This document shows positions 30,148 through 38,279 of a stretch of 64,000 nucleotides of DNA, piece by piece. Below the pieces are notes generated by a model. That model did no database searches. It was given only the letters and a program-made list of their open reading frames with translations, and was not told the DNA's origin. A program made the translations under genes and the position numbers. Source of the stretch: Pleomorphomonas diazotrophica (lineage in GTDB: Bacteria > Pseudomonadota > Alphaproteobacteria > Rhizobiales > Pleomorphomonadaceae); the NCBI RefSeq assembly GCF_002844595.1, contig NZ_PJNW01000005.1:62001-126000 (forward strand), in the 5' to 3' direction. Position 1 is the first letter of the stretch, and every line of letters begins with the position of its first letter.

Positions 30148-31404
30148 ATGACAGATCTTTCCCCCGCCCTGCCCGTCAACGGCGATCGTCTCGTCGCGCG
30201 CCTCAAGGCGCTCGGGCAGATCGGCGCACTGCCGGAGGGTGGCGTCTGCCGGCTTGCCCTGACGCCGGAGGACGGGGCCGGCCGCGACCTCGTGGTCGGC
30301 TGGATGCGGGAGCAGGGTCTGGACGTGGCGATCGACCCGATCGGCAATATCTTCGGCACCCGCAGGGGCACGCAGGACGGCCCGTCGGTGATGATGGGCT
30401 CGCATATCGACACGGTGGCGACCGGCGGCCTCTATGACGGCAATCTCGGCGTGCTCGCCGGCCTCGAGGTGCTGCAAGCGCTTGATGACGCCGGCATCGC
30501 CACCGTCCATCCGGTGACTGTCGCCGCCTTCACCAACGAGGAAGGCGCCCGCTTCCAGCCGGACATGCTGGGCAGTCTCGTGCATGTCGGCGACCTGCCG
30601 CTGCAGGAGGCGCTCGACACCATTTCCATCGACGGTACGCGGCTCGGTGACGACCTCGCCGACATTGGCTATGCCGGCACCGCGGCGCTCGGCGGCATCA
30701 AGGCGGCCGCCTATCTCGAATATCATATCGAGCAGGGCCCGGTGCTGGAGGCCGAGGGCATCGACATCGGCGTCGTCGAGGGCGTGCAGGGCATTTCCTG
30801 GACCGAGATCACGCTGTCCGGCCGGTCGAGCCACGCCGGCGCAACGCCCATGCGCCTCCGGCGCGATGCCGGCCTTGCCGCCGCCCGCATCGCCCATGGC
30901 GTCGCCGACATCGCGAAATCGATCGGCGGTGACATGGTCGGCACGGTCGGTTCGCTACGTCTCCGTCCCAACCTCGTCAATGTCGTCGCCGAGATGGCAC
31001 AGATGACCGTCGACCTTCGCCATCCGCAGGAGAAAGTGCTGGCCGAGGCCGAGGCACGGCTCGCCGCCCTGGTGGCGAGGGTTGCCGAAGAGGAGCACGT
31101 CTCCTTCACCCGGCGCCAACTGGCCCGCTTCCAGCCGGTAGCCTTTGACCGCGATCTGGTCGGTCGCGTCGAGCACACGGCTAGGAGCCTTGGCCTTTCC
31201 ACCCGCCGCATGTTCTCCGGCGCCGGCCACGACGCCCAGATGCTGGCCCGCACCTGCCCGGCCGCCATGGTGTTCGTGCCGTCCATTGCCGGGCTCAGCC
31301 ACAACACCGCCGAATACACGGCGCCCGGCGACATCGCCAACGGCCTTGCCGTGCTCGGCACGCTGGCGCTGGAACTGGCCGGCCGCGCCAACTCACCCGC
31401 CTGA
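30148..31404 (+). CDS. Zn-dependent N-carbamoyl-L-amino-acid hydrolase / allantoate amidohydrolase family
   Basis: An M20-type amidohydrolase of 418 residues that hydrolyses N-carbamoyl (ureido) groups, releasing CO2 and ammonia, in this family. Metal-binding motifs: GSHIDTV (H86), YDGNLGV (D97), TNEEGARF (E131/E132), HIEQGPVLE and, at the C-terminus, SHNTAEYT. The substrate-binding insert has SGRSSHAGATPM, typical of AllC/AmaB/HyuC proteins. It starts two bases after the lyase stop, so translation is tightly linked. The exact substrate (allantoate, ureidoglycolate, an L-carbamoyl amino acid or 2,3-diureidopropionate) cannot be told; the operon favours a diaminopropionate precursor. Confidence 0.88.
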   Translation: MTDLSPALPVNGDRLVARLKALGQIGALPEGGVCRLALTPEDGAGRDLVVGWMREQGLDVAIDPIGNIFGTRRGTQDGPSVMMGSHIDTVATGGLYDGNLGVLAGLEVLQALDDAGIATVHPVTVAAFTNEEGARFQPDMLGSLVHVGDLPLQEALDTISIDGTRLGDDLADIGYAGTAALGGIKAAAYLEYHIEQGPVLEAEGIDIGVVEGVQGISWTEITLSGRSSHAGATPMRLRRDAGLAAARIAHGVADIAKSIGGDMVGTVGSLRLRPNLVNVVAEMAQMTVDLRHPQEKVLAEAEARLAALVARVAEEEHVSFTRRQLARFQPVAFDRDLVGRVEHTARSLGLSTRRMFSGAGHDAQMLARTCPAAMVFVPSIAGLSHNTAEYTAPGDIANGLAVLGTLALELAGRANSPA

Positions 31405-31418
31405 GGAGTACTGAAGAA

Positions 31419-32336
31419 ATGTCCCGCACCATCGTCGTCGGTGCCGCCCAGCTTGGCCCGATCGCCCGCGCCGACAGCCGCGAGGTGGTCGTTGCCAGGA
31501 TGATCGCTCTACTCGAAAAGGCCGCCCGGCGCGGCTGCGATCTCGTCGTCTATCCGGAACTGGCGCTGACCACCTTCTTCCCGCGCTGGTTCATGGAAGA
31601 CCAGGCCGAGGTCGACGCTTTCTTCGAGACCGAAATGCCCGGCCCGGCGACGGCGCCGCTGTTTGCCAAGGTCAAGGAACTCGGCGTCGCCATCAGCTTC
31701 GGCTATGCCGAGAAGACGGTGATCGACGGCCGTGTCAGGCGCTTCAACACCTCGATCATCGTCGACAAGACCGGCGCGATCGTCCATCGCTACCACAAGG
31801 TCCATCTACCTGGGCATACGGAGAACGAGCCCTGGCGGGCGTTCCAGCATCTCGAGAAGCGCTATTTCGAGCCGGGCGATACCTTCTTCGCGCCGGCCGA
31901 TTGCCTCGGCGGCAAGCTCGGCATGGCCATCTGCAACGATCGCCGCTGGCCGGAGACCTACCGCGAGCATGCCCTGCGCGGCACGGAAATGGTGCTGATC
32001 GGCTACAACACGCCCTATCACTATCCGCTCGCTCCCGAGCACGACCATCTCCAGTGCTTCCACAATCACCTGGCCATGCAGGCGGGCGCCTACGCCAACG
32101 GCATGTGGGTGGTGGGCGTCGGCAAGGCCGGCAACGAGGAGAACTGCGTGCTGATCGGCCAGAGCTGCATCATCGCGCCGACCGGCGAGATCGTCGCCAT
32201 GGCCTCGACGCTCGGCGACGAGCTGGTCACGCATGACTGCGACCTCGATCGCTGCACCGAGATCCGGGCCAATATCTTCAACTTCCAGAAGCACCGGCGG
32301 CCGGAAATGTATCCGCTCCTGTCGGCGCCGGTCTGA
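31419..32336 (+). CDS. N-carbamoyl-D-amino-acid hydrolase (nitrilase superfamily)
   Basis: A cytosolic carbon-nitrogen hydrolase of 305 residues, the same length as the Agrobacterium D-carbamoylase. The catalytic triad sits at the same positions: E47 (YPELALTTFF), K127 (HKVHLPGH) and C172 (AICNDRRWPE). Extended matches such as MPGP, FQHLEKRYFEPGD and SCIIAPTGEIVA make the subfamily call firm. In relatives it cleaves N-carbamoyl-D-amino acids to D-amino acid, CO2 and ammonia. It sits between the L-type carbamoylase and the YgfK-like gene. No hydantoinase is encoded in the operon, so its substrate is likely a ureido acid made by neighbouring enzymes (inference). Confidence 0.92.
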   Translation: MSRTIVVGAAQLGPIARADSREVVVARMIALLEKAARRGCDLVVYPELALTTFFPRWFMEDQAEVDAFFETEMPGPATAPLFAKVKELGVAISFGYAEKTVIDGRVRRFNTSIIVDKTGAIVHRYHKVHLPGHTENEPWRAFQHLEKRYFEPGDTFFAPADCLGGKLGMAICNDRRWPETYREHALRGTEMVLIGYNTPYHYPLAPEHDHLQCFHNHLAMQAGAYANGMWVVGVGKAGNEENCVLIGQSCIIAPTGEIVAMASTLGDELVTHDCDLDRCTEIRANIFNFQKHRRPEMYPLLSAPV

Positions 32337-32352
32337 TGCGGGATTGATTTGC

Positions 32353-34377
32353 ATGGCCGACCTGACGCCGATCCCATTGCCGGTGCTCATCAACCGGATG
32401 TTCCGCGAGCTTGAAGCGAAGAAGAGCGCCTTTCATCTGCCGCGCTTCAAGTTCGCCAAGGCGGCGGCCGGTCGCGATCTCTCCACCTCGATCTTCGGCC
32501 GCAGGGCGGCGACGCCCTTCGGGCCGGCAGCCGGGCCGCATACGCAGCTGGCGCAGAATATCGTCTTGAGCTGGCTGGCCGGTGGCCGGGTGATCGAGCT
32601 CAAGACGGTGCAGGTGCTCGATCACCTGGAGATCGCCCGCCCCTGCATCGACATGGAGACGGTGGGCTTCAACATCGAGTGGTCGCAGGAACTGTCCCTC
32701 CAACAATCGCTCGAGGAGTACGTCAAGGCGACGATGCTGATCGAGATGGCCAAGGCGGAGGGATTTGCCCCCGGCCTTGAGGACACCGTCATCGATATGA
32801 GCGTCGGCTACGATCTCGACGGCATTCGGTCGGATAAGGTGCGCGCCTTCATCGCCGGCATGAAGGACGCGAGTACTGTCATCGAGCGGCTGCGCCCGCA
32901 GATTCCCGAGGCCTACGCTCGCTTTCGCGATCTGGCGTTCCCGACCTGCATCTCCGACAGCGTCACCATCTCCACGTTCCACGGCTGTCCACCCAGCGAG
33001 ATCGAGGCGATTGCTGGTCATCTGATGGCCGAGGAAGGGCTCGACGTCGTCGTCAAGCTCAACCCGACGCTTCTCGGCAAAGCAGACCTCAACGCTCTCC
33101 TGCACAACAAGCTCGGCTACACCGACCTCGTGGTGCCCGACGCGACCTTCGAGAAGGACGCGAAATGGGGGGATGTAAAAGGTATCGTCTCCCGGCTGGG
33201 CGAGCTGGCCGACAAGCTCGGGCGCGGCTTCGGCGTCAAGTTCTCCAACACGCTGCTCGTTCATAACCACAAGCAGTTCTTCCCGGCCGGCACCGGCGAA
33301 ATGTATCTTTCCGGCCCACCGCTGCACGTGCTGGCCATCGAGTTGGTCGACCGCTTCCGCGCCGAGTTCGGCGACCGCTTCCCGATCTCCTTCTCCGCCG
33401 GCATCGACGTCGGCAACTTCGCCGACACGGTAGCGCTCGGCCTCAAGCCGGTCAGCGTCTGTACCGACCTCTTGAAGGGGGCGGGCTACGGCAAGGGCGC
33501 CGAGTATATTGCCGACCTCGCCGACCGCCTGGCCGAGGTGGAAGCATCCGACCTCGATACCTATGCCCTGAAAGCCTTCGGGCTTGCCGGAGCGGCGCTC
33601 GACGATCTCGATCTCCCAGCGGAGCGCAAGGCGAAGCTTGCCGCAGCGCTTGAGACGGGTGAAGATCTGCGAGAAGCCGCCGGCCCGGACTTCGACGCTT
33701 GGGTGTCGGCCGCCCGGCTTCGCAACACCGCCCATTATGCTGCCCGCGTGCGTGCCGACCGCCGCTACAGCCGGCCCGAGGTGGACAACCCGCCGCGCCG
33801 GACGGGCGTGGCACTGGCGCTTCTCGACTGCGAGACTTGCGGCAAGTGCGTCAACGTTTGTCCCAACGACGCAATCTTCCGCTATCCGCTGTCGCAGGAA
33901 CCGGTCGTTACGGCGGTGCTGCAACCGGGCCCTGGGATGGTGGTCGGCGAAACGCAGCCCGTGACGCGCGCCCAGCAGATCGGCATCTTCGCCGACGTCT
34001 GCAATCGCTGCGGCAACTGCGATGTCACCTGTCCGGAAACGGGCGGCCCGTTCGCCCGCAAAGCCAACCTGTTCGGTTCAGCCTCGAGCCTCGATGACGC
34101 GCCGGACCGCGATGGCCTCGCCATCGAACGGACGGCTATGGGACTACGTCTGCACGTGCGCGACGATGGCCGGCGCTTCACGATCGAAGATGACGGTACC
34201 CGCCTCACCTGCAACGGCGGCGGTTTCGACCTCTCGATCGACCCGGTCTCGCCGGAAGCGACCGTCGGCACCTCCGACAGCCCGGTCGATATCGGCCGCC
34301 TGATCCTCTTCGCCCGCATCGCCCGCGCCGTCACGGCGCCGACCATCGTCACCTATGCCAACGCCGCCTTCGACTGA
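32353..34377 (+). CDS. YgfK-like iron-sulfur oxidoreductase lacking the central flavin/NAD(P) domain
   Basis: A 674-residue protein. The first 440 residues match the N-terminal barrel of YgfK (the so-called putative selenate reductase subunit): AATPFGPAAGPHTQLAQNIV, GGRVIELKTVQVLD, STFHGCPPSEIEAI, VKLNPTLLG and GFGVKFSNTL. The C-terminal 190 residues match the YgfK ferredoxin end, with two 4Fe-4S motifs: CETCGKCVNVCP (C493-C503) and CNRCGNCDVTCP (C550-C560). The roughly 400-residue GltD-like FAD/NAD(P) domain that separates these in the 1030-residue E. coli protein is absent; the two halves join through a short linker near 430-490. A reductase role on a purine-derived ring is plausible but not shown by the sequence. 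Confidence 0.85.
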   Translation: MADLTPIPLPVLINRMFRELEAKKSAFHLPRFKFAKAAAGRDLSTSIFGRRAATPFGPAAGPHTQLAQNIVLSWLAGGRVIELKTVQVLDHLEIARPCIDMETVGFNIEWSQELSLQQSLEEYVKATMLIEMAKAEGFAPGLEDTVIDMSVGYDLDGIRSDKVRAFIAGMKDASTVIERLRPQIPEAYARFRDLAFPTCISDSVTISTFHGCPPSEIEAIAGHLMAEEGLDVVVKLNPTLLGKADLNALLHNKLGYTDLVVPDATFEKDAKWGDVKGIVSRLGELADKLGRGFGVKFSNTLLVHNHKQFFPAGTGEMYLSGPPLHVLAIELVDRFRAEFGDRFPISFSAGIDVGNFADTVALGLKPVSVCTDLLKGAGYGKGAEYIADLADRLAEVEASDLDTYALKAFGLAGAALDDLDLPAERKAKLAAALETGEDLREAAGPDFDAWVSAARLRNTAHYAARVRADRRYSRPEVDNPPRRTGVALALLDCETCGKCVNVCPNDAIFRYPLSQEPVVTAVLQPGPGMVVGETQPVTRAQQIGIFADVCNRCGNCDVTCPETGGPFARKANLFGSASSLDDAPDRDGLAIERTAMGLRLHVRDDGRRFTIEDDGTRLTCNGGGFDLSIDPVSPEATVGTSDSPVDIGRLILFARIARAVTAPTIVTYANAAFD

Positions 34378-34390
34378 ACGGACCCACCAG

Positions 34391-37033
34391 ATGCCCATGA
34401 TCACCCTCACCGTCAACGGTCGCGACCACCAACTTGAGGTCGAGGCGGACGAGACGCTGCTTTCCGTGTTGCGCGACCGCCTGAAGGTCACCTCGGTGAA
34501 GGACGCCTGCTCGGGTCAGGGACAGTGCGGCTGCTGTCTGGCGCTGATCGGCGGCAAGCCGAGCAAGACCTGCACCCTCAAGGCTGTAGCCGTGAAGGGC
34601 CGGCCGGTCGTCACGCTGGAAGGCGTCGATGCGGCGGAGCGCCAGCTCTACGCCGACGCTTTCCAGGCCGCTGCCGGTGTCCAGTGCGGCTTCTGCACCC
34701 CTGGTCTCGTGGTGCGGATCAAGGCGCTGACCGATGCCGGCGAGGCAACGGATCGGCAGGAGATCGCCGCCGCTCTTGACGGCCATCTCTGCCGCTGCAC
34801 CGGCTACAAGAAGGTGATCGACGCCGTCGAGCTGATCCGCGACGTCAAGGCGGGCGTGAAACCGCATCCGCAGCCGACAGCGGATGGCGGCGTCGGCCAG
34901 CCGGTCGAGCGTTTCCGGGGCGGCGACCTTGCGCTCGGCGATCGGCCGTTCCTGGCCGACATCGACGTGCCCGGCCTGCTGCATGGCGCATTCGTGCTGT
35001 CGCCGCACGCCCGGGCCCGCGTGAACTCCATCGACCTTTCGAAAGCCCTCGCCCATCCTGGCGTGGTGCGCATCGCCACCGCCGACGACGTGCCGGGCGA
35101 CCGCTGGGTCGGTCAGATCAAGAAGGACTGGCCGGTGTTCGTCGCGGTCGGAGAAGAGGTGCGTTATGTCGGCGACGTCATTGCCGCCGTTGCTGCCGAA
35201 ACGCCGCGTGCGGCCCGTGCCGCCGCCGCGCTCGTCGCCGTCGACTACACGGTGCTGGAACCGACGCTGTCGCCGGAGGAGGCGCTGAAGCCCGGCGCCC
35301 GGCAGGTCAACCCGCGCCAGCCCAACCTTCTGTCCGAGACGGTCATCGAGCGCGGCGACGCCGATGCGGCGCTCGCCGCCTCTGCCCATGTCGTTTCCGG
35401 CACATGGCAGACGCAGCGCATCGAGCATTTGTTCCTGGAGCCGGAAGCCTGTCTCGCCGTGCCGCTCGAAGACGGCCGCCTGCATCTCTATTCGCAGGGC
35501 CAGGGCGTGTTCGAGGACCGCAAGGCGGTGGCCGGCGTGCTGGGCGAGCCGGTGGACAATATCTTCGTCGAGCTGGTACCGACCGGCGGCGCCTTCGGCG
35601 GCAAGGAAGACATGACGGTGCAGGCACAGACGGCCGTGCTGGCCCGCCTGACCGGCCGGCCGGTGCGCCTGGTTCTCTCCCGCGAGGAGTCGGTGCGCGT
35701 CCATCCCAAGCGCCATCCGATGAAGATGGCCTACTCCGTCGGCTGCGACGCGGAGGGGCATATCACCGCCGCCAAGATCGACATTCTCGGCGACAGCGGC
35801 TGCTACGCCTCGGTGGGCGACAAGGTGCTGGAGCGCGCCGCCGGCCATGCTTGCGGGCCCTATCGGGTACCGGCGCTGTCCATCCATTCGATTGCCGCCT
35901 ACACCAACAATCCGCCCTGTGGCGCCATGCGCGGCTTCGGCGTCAACCAGACGTCGTTCGCCATGGAAGGCTGCCTCGACCTTCTAGCCGAGAAGGTCGG
36001 TATAGACGGCTGGGAAATGCGCTGGCGCAACGGCGTGCGGGTCGGCGACGTCTTCTCGTCGGGCCAGATCCTCGAAAAGTCGGTCGGCCTCGAAAAGTCG
36101 CTGCTTGCCGTCAAGGACGCCTATTACGCAGCGAAAGCCGAGGGCAAGGCGGTGGGCATCGCCTGCGCGGTGAAGAACTCCGGCATCGGCAACGGCGCGC
36201 TCGAATGGGGCAAGTGCCGCCTGGAAATCGAGGCGGAGGACCGCATCGGTCTCCATATTGGCTTCACCGAGATGGGACAGGGTCTGCTGACCATTTCCGC
36301 CCAGTCGGCAGCCGAGGTGACGGGCCTGCCGTCGTCGATCTTCGTGCCGCAGGTGAACAGCCGCTTCGATGTCGGTGTCGGCCAGACCACCGGGTCGCGC
36401 GGCACGCTCCTGGCCGGTAACGCGGTGATCAAGGCGGCGAAGGCGCTGCGCGCCGCGCTCGACGAAGGCAAGACGCTGAAGGATCTGGTCGGCGAGGTGT
36501 TCGCCGGCGACATCCTGATCGACGACACCACCGCGCCGGGGCAACTCAAGAACGGCAAGATCAAAACGCACACCGCCTTCGGCTGGGCGACGCAGGTGGC
36601 GATCCTCGACGACACCGGCCGCGTCGCCAAGGTGGTCGCCGCCCATGACGTCGGCAAGGCGCTCAACCCGAAGCTTGCCGAAGGACAGATCGAGGGCGCC
36701 GTGCACATGGGCCTTGGTTACGCGCTCACCGAACAGCTTCCCTGTGAGGATGGCATGCCGGTCACCGCCAACGTCCGCGAGATCGGCGTGCTCAGGGCCT
36801 CCGACATGCCGGAGGTGGAGGTGATCCTGATCGAGGAACACGAGCCGGAGGGGCCGTTCGGCGCCAAGGGTATCGGCGAGATCGGCCTCGTGCCGACGGC
36901 CGGTGCCGTCGCCGCGGCGCTGGCGGCTTTTGACGGCGTGCGGCGCACGGTGCTGCCGATGATCGACAGTCCGGCGGCGCGGGCGCTGTCGGTCGGCCTC
37001 GATCCCGCGCTCGATCGGAGCCAATGGCATTGA
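34391..37033 (+). CDS. Xanthine dehydrogenase-like molybdoenzyme, 2Fe-2S plus Mo-binding domains fused, no FAD domain
   Basis: An 880-residue hydroxylase of the xanthine oxidase family, closest in layout to the XdhD / selenium-dependent XDH group. Residues 1-80 form a plant-type 2Fe-2S domain (ACSGQGQCGCC, C40/C46/C49, then C61). Residues 85-155 form the second 2Fe-2S domain (GVQCGFCTPGL, LCRCTGYKKV). From about 185 comes the molybdopterin part with GGAFGGKEDM, AMRGFGVNQTS and the catalytic Glu in GAKGIGEIGLVPTAGAV. No FAD domain is fused and no FAD subunit gene is nearby. It overlaps the next gene by 10 bases. Likely substrate: a purine such as hypoxanthine, xanthine or urate (inference). 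Confidence 0.88.
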   Translation: MPMITLTVNGRDHQLEVEADETLLSVLRDRLKVTSVKDACSGQGQCGCCLALIGGKPSKTCTLKAVAVKGRPVVTLEGVDAAERQLYADAFQAAAGVQCGFCTPGLVVRIKALTDAGEATDRQEIAAALDGHLCRCTGYKKVIDAVELIRDVKAGVKPHPQPTADGGVGQPVERFRGGDLALGDRPFLADIDVPGLLHGAFVLSPHARARVNSIDLSKALAHPGVVRIATADDVPGDRWVGQIKKDWPVFVAVGEEVRYVGDVIAAVAAETPRAARAAAALVAVDYTVLEPTLSPEEALKPGARQVNPRQPNLLSETVIERGDADAALAASAHVVSGTWQTQRIEHLFLEPEACLAVPLEDGRLHLYSQGQGVFEDRKAVAGVLGEPVDNIFVELVPTGGAFGGKEDMTVQAQTAVLARLTGRPVRLVLSREESVRVHPKRHPMKMAYSVGCDAEGHITAAKIDILGDSGCYASVGDKVLERAAGHACGPYRVPALSIHSIAAYTNNPPCGAMRGFGVNQTSFAMEGCLDLLAEKVGIDGWEMRWRNGVRVGDVFSSGQILEKSVGLEKSLLAVKDAYYAAKAEGKAVGIACAVKNSGIGNGALEWGKCRLEIEAEDRIGLHIGFTEMGQGLLTISAQSAAEVTGLPSSIFVPQVNSRFDVGVGQTTGSRGTLLAGNAVIKAAKALRAALDEGKTLKDLVGEVFAGDILIDDTTAPGQLKNGKIKTHTAFGWATQVAILDDTGRVAKVVAAHDVGKALNPKLAEGQIEGAVHMGLGYALTEQLPCEDGMPVTANVREIGVLRASDMPEVEVILIEEHEPEGPFGAKGIGEIGLVPTAGAVAAALAAFDGVRRTVLPMIDSPAARALSVGLDPALDRSQWH

Positions 37034-38226
37034 CCCGTTCGATCACCAGTTCAGTCACCTTGGGGCCAGACCGGACGGGCCTCACCGTGGCGATCGTCGA
37101 TGGCGTGATCGCGGCGACAGCCGACCCGGCTGCTCCGGTGATCGCCTGTCCGGATGGCGAAATCGCGCCGGGCGCCGTCTGCGCCCATACCCATCTTTAC
37201 TCGGGCCTTGCGCCCTTCGGCATGCCGCCAGCCGAACCGGCGCCGGCCAGTTTCATCGAAATCCTGGAAAAGGTCTGGTGGCGGCTCGACCGGGCGCTTA
37301 ATGCAGAGGCGCTCAGGGCATCGGCCCGCGACTACATCGCCAAGGCATTGCTCGCCGGCACCACCAGCCTCGTCGATCATCACGAGTCGCCGCACTTCAT
37401 CAGCGGCTCGCTGCAGGTGCTGGCGAATGCCGCCGAAGACCTCGGCGTGCGGGCGCTTCTCGCCTTCGGCGCCACCGAGCGCAACTTCGGCCGTGCCGAA
37501 GCCGAGGCCGGTCTCGTCGAGTGCGGCAACGTCGAGGAGACGCCGCTCGTCCGTCGCCTGATCGGCCTGCACGCCAGCTTCACCGTGTCGGACGACACCA
37601 TTCGGGCAGCGGGCGAGCTTTGCCAAACGCTGGGCACCGTGATGCACGTCCATGTTGCCGAAGCTCTAGAGGATGTCGAGGACGCACGGGAGCGTGGCTA
37701 CGCCGGTCCGCTCGAACGGCTTGTTGCCCTTGATGCGCTGCCGGCCGGATCGATCCTGGCCCATGGCGTGCACCTTTCCGGCGACGAGGTGCGTGAGGCC
37801 GACAGACGCAGCCTCTGGCTGGTCCAGAACCCACGCTCCAACGAAGGCAACCGCGTCGGCTATGCCGTCAATCTCCGCCACTCGGACAAGGTCGCGCTCG
37901 GTTGCGACGGCTGGAACGCCGACATGGCGGTCGAGGAAGCCGCCCTTTTCCGCCTGGCCGAGACGCATGGTGACGATCGGGGGGCGACACGGCTTGAAGC
38001 GGGCCAACGGTTGATCGCCGAACGCTTCGGGTTTGCCGCCACGGGGCTCGCGGCCGGCGCGGCCGGCGACGTGGTGGTTCGGAAGGATGGCAAGGTAACG
38101 ACGGTGGTGGTCGGTGGGCGTGTCGTCGTTCGCGACGGTTCCCTCGTCGCAGCCGATGCCGGCGCGATCGAATCCGAGGCGCGAGCCGAGGCCGCACGTC
38201 TCTGGAGGAGAATGTCGGCGCTCTGA
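37024..38226 (+). CDS. SsnA-like amidohydrolase
   Basis: A metal-dependent amidohydrolase of the deaminase/chlorohydrolase group, 400 residues. Motifs: GAVCAHTHLYSGLAPFGM (HxH metal site; SsnA has a similar HTHFY form), HVHVAEALEDVED, a His in LAHGVHLS and the terminal Asp in LGCDGWNADM. The C-terminus returns to the small beta domain (GDVVVRKDGKVTTVVVGGRV). In E. coli ssnA sits with ygfK and xdhD, exactly as here. It overlaps the molybdoenzyme gene by 10 bases. The reaction is unknown; opening of a reduced purine ring or deamination are options (inference). Confidence 0.85.
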   Translation: MALTRSITSSVTLGPDRTGLTVAIVDGVIAATADPAAPVIACPDGEIAPGAVCAHTHLYSGLAPFGMPPAEPAPASFIEILEKVWWRLDRALNAEALRASARDYIAKALLAGTTSLVDHHESPHFISGSLQVLANAAEDLGVRALLAFGATERNFGRAEAEAGLVECGNVEETPLVRRLIGLHASFTVSDDTIRAAGELCQTLGTVMHVHVAEALEDVEDARERGYAGPLERLVALDALPAGSILAHGVHLSGDEVREADRRSLWLVQNPRSNEGNRVGYAVNLRHSDKVALGCDGWNADMAVEEAALFRLAETHGDDRGATRLEAGQRLIAERFGFAATGLAAGAAGDVVVRKDGKVTTVVVGGRVVVRDGSLVAADAGAIESEARAEAARLWRRMSAL

Positions 38227-38279
38227 TCCCCGGTGACGACGCGGTCGGCCAAGGCTATTGTCGTCGCAGGGAGAGCCAG

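Noticed and set aside
34391-37033. Possible selenocysteine in the Se-XDH-like enzyme
   Set aside because: No in-frame TGA is present. The selenium in such enzymes is held to be a labile cofactor and would leave no mark in this gene.
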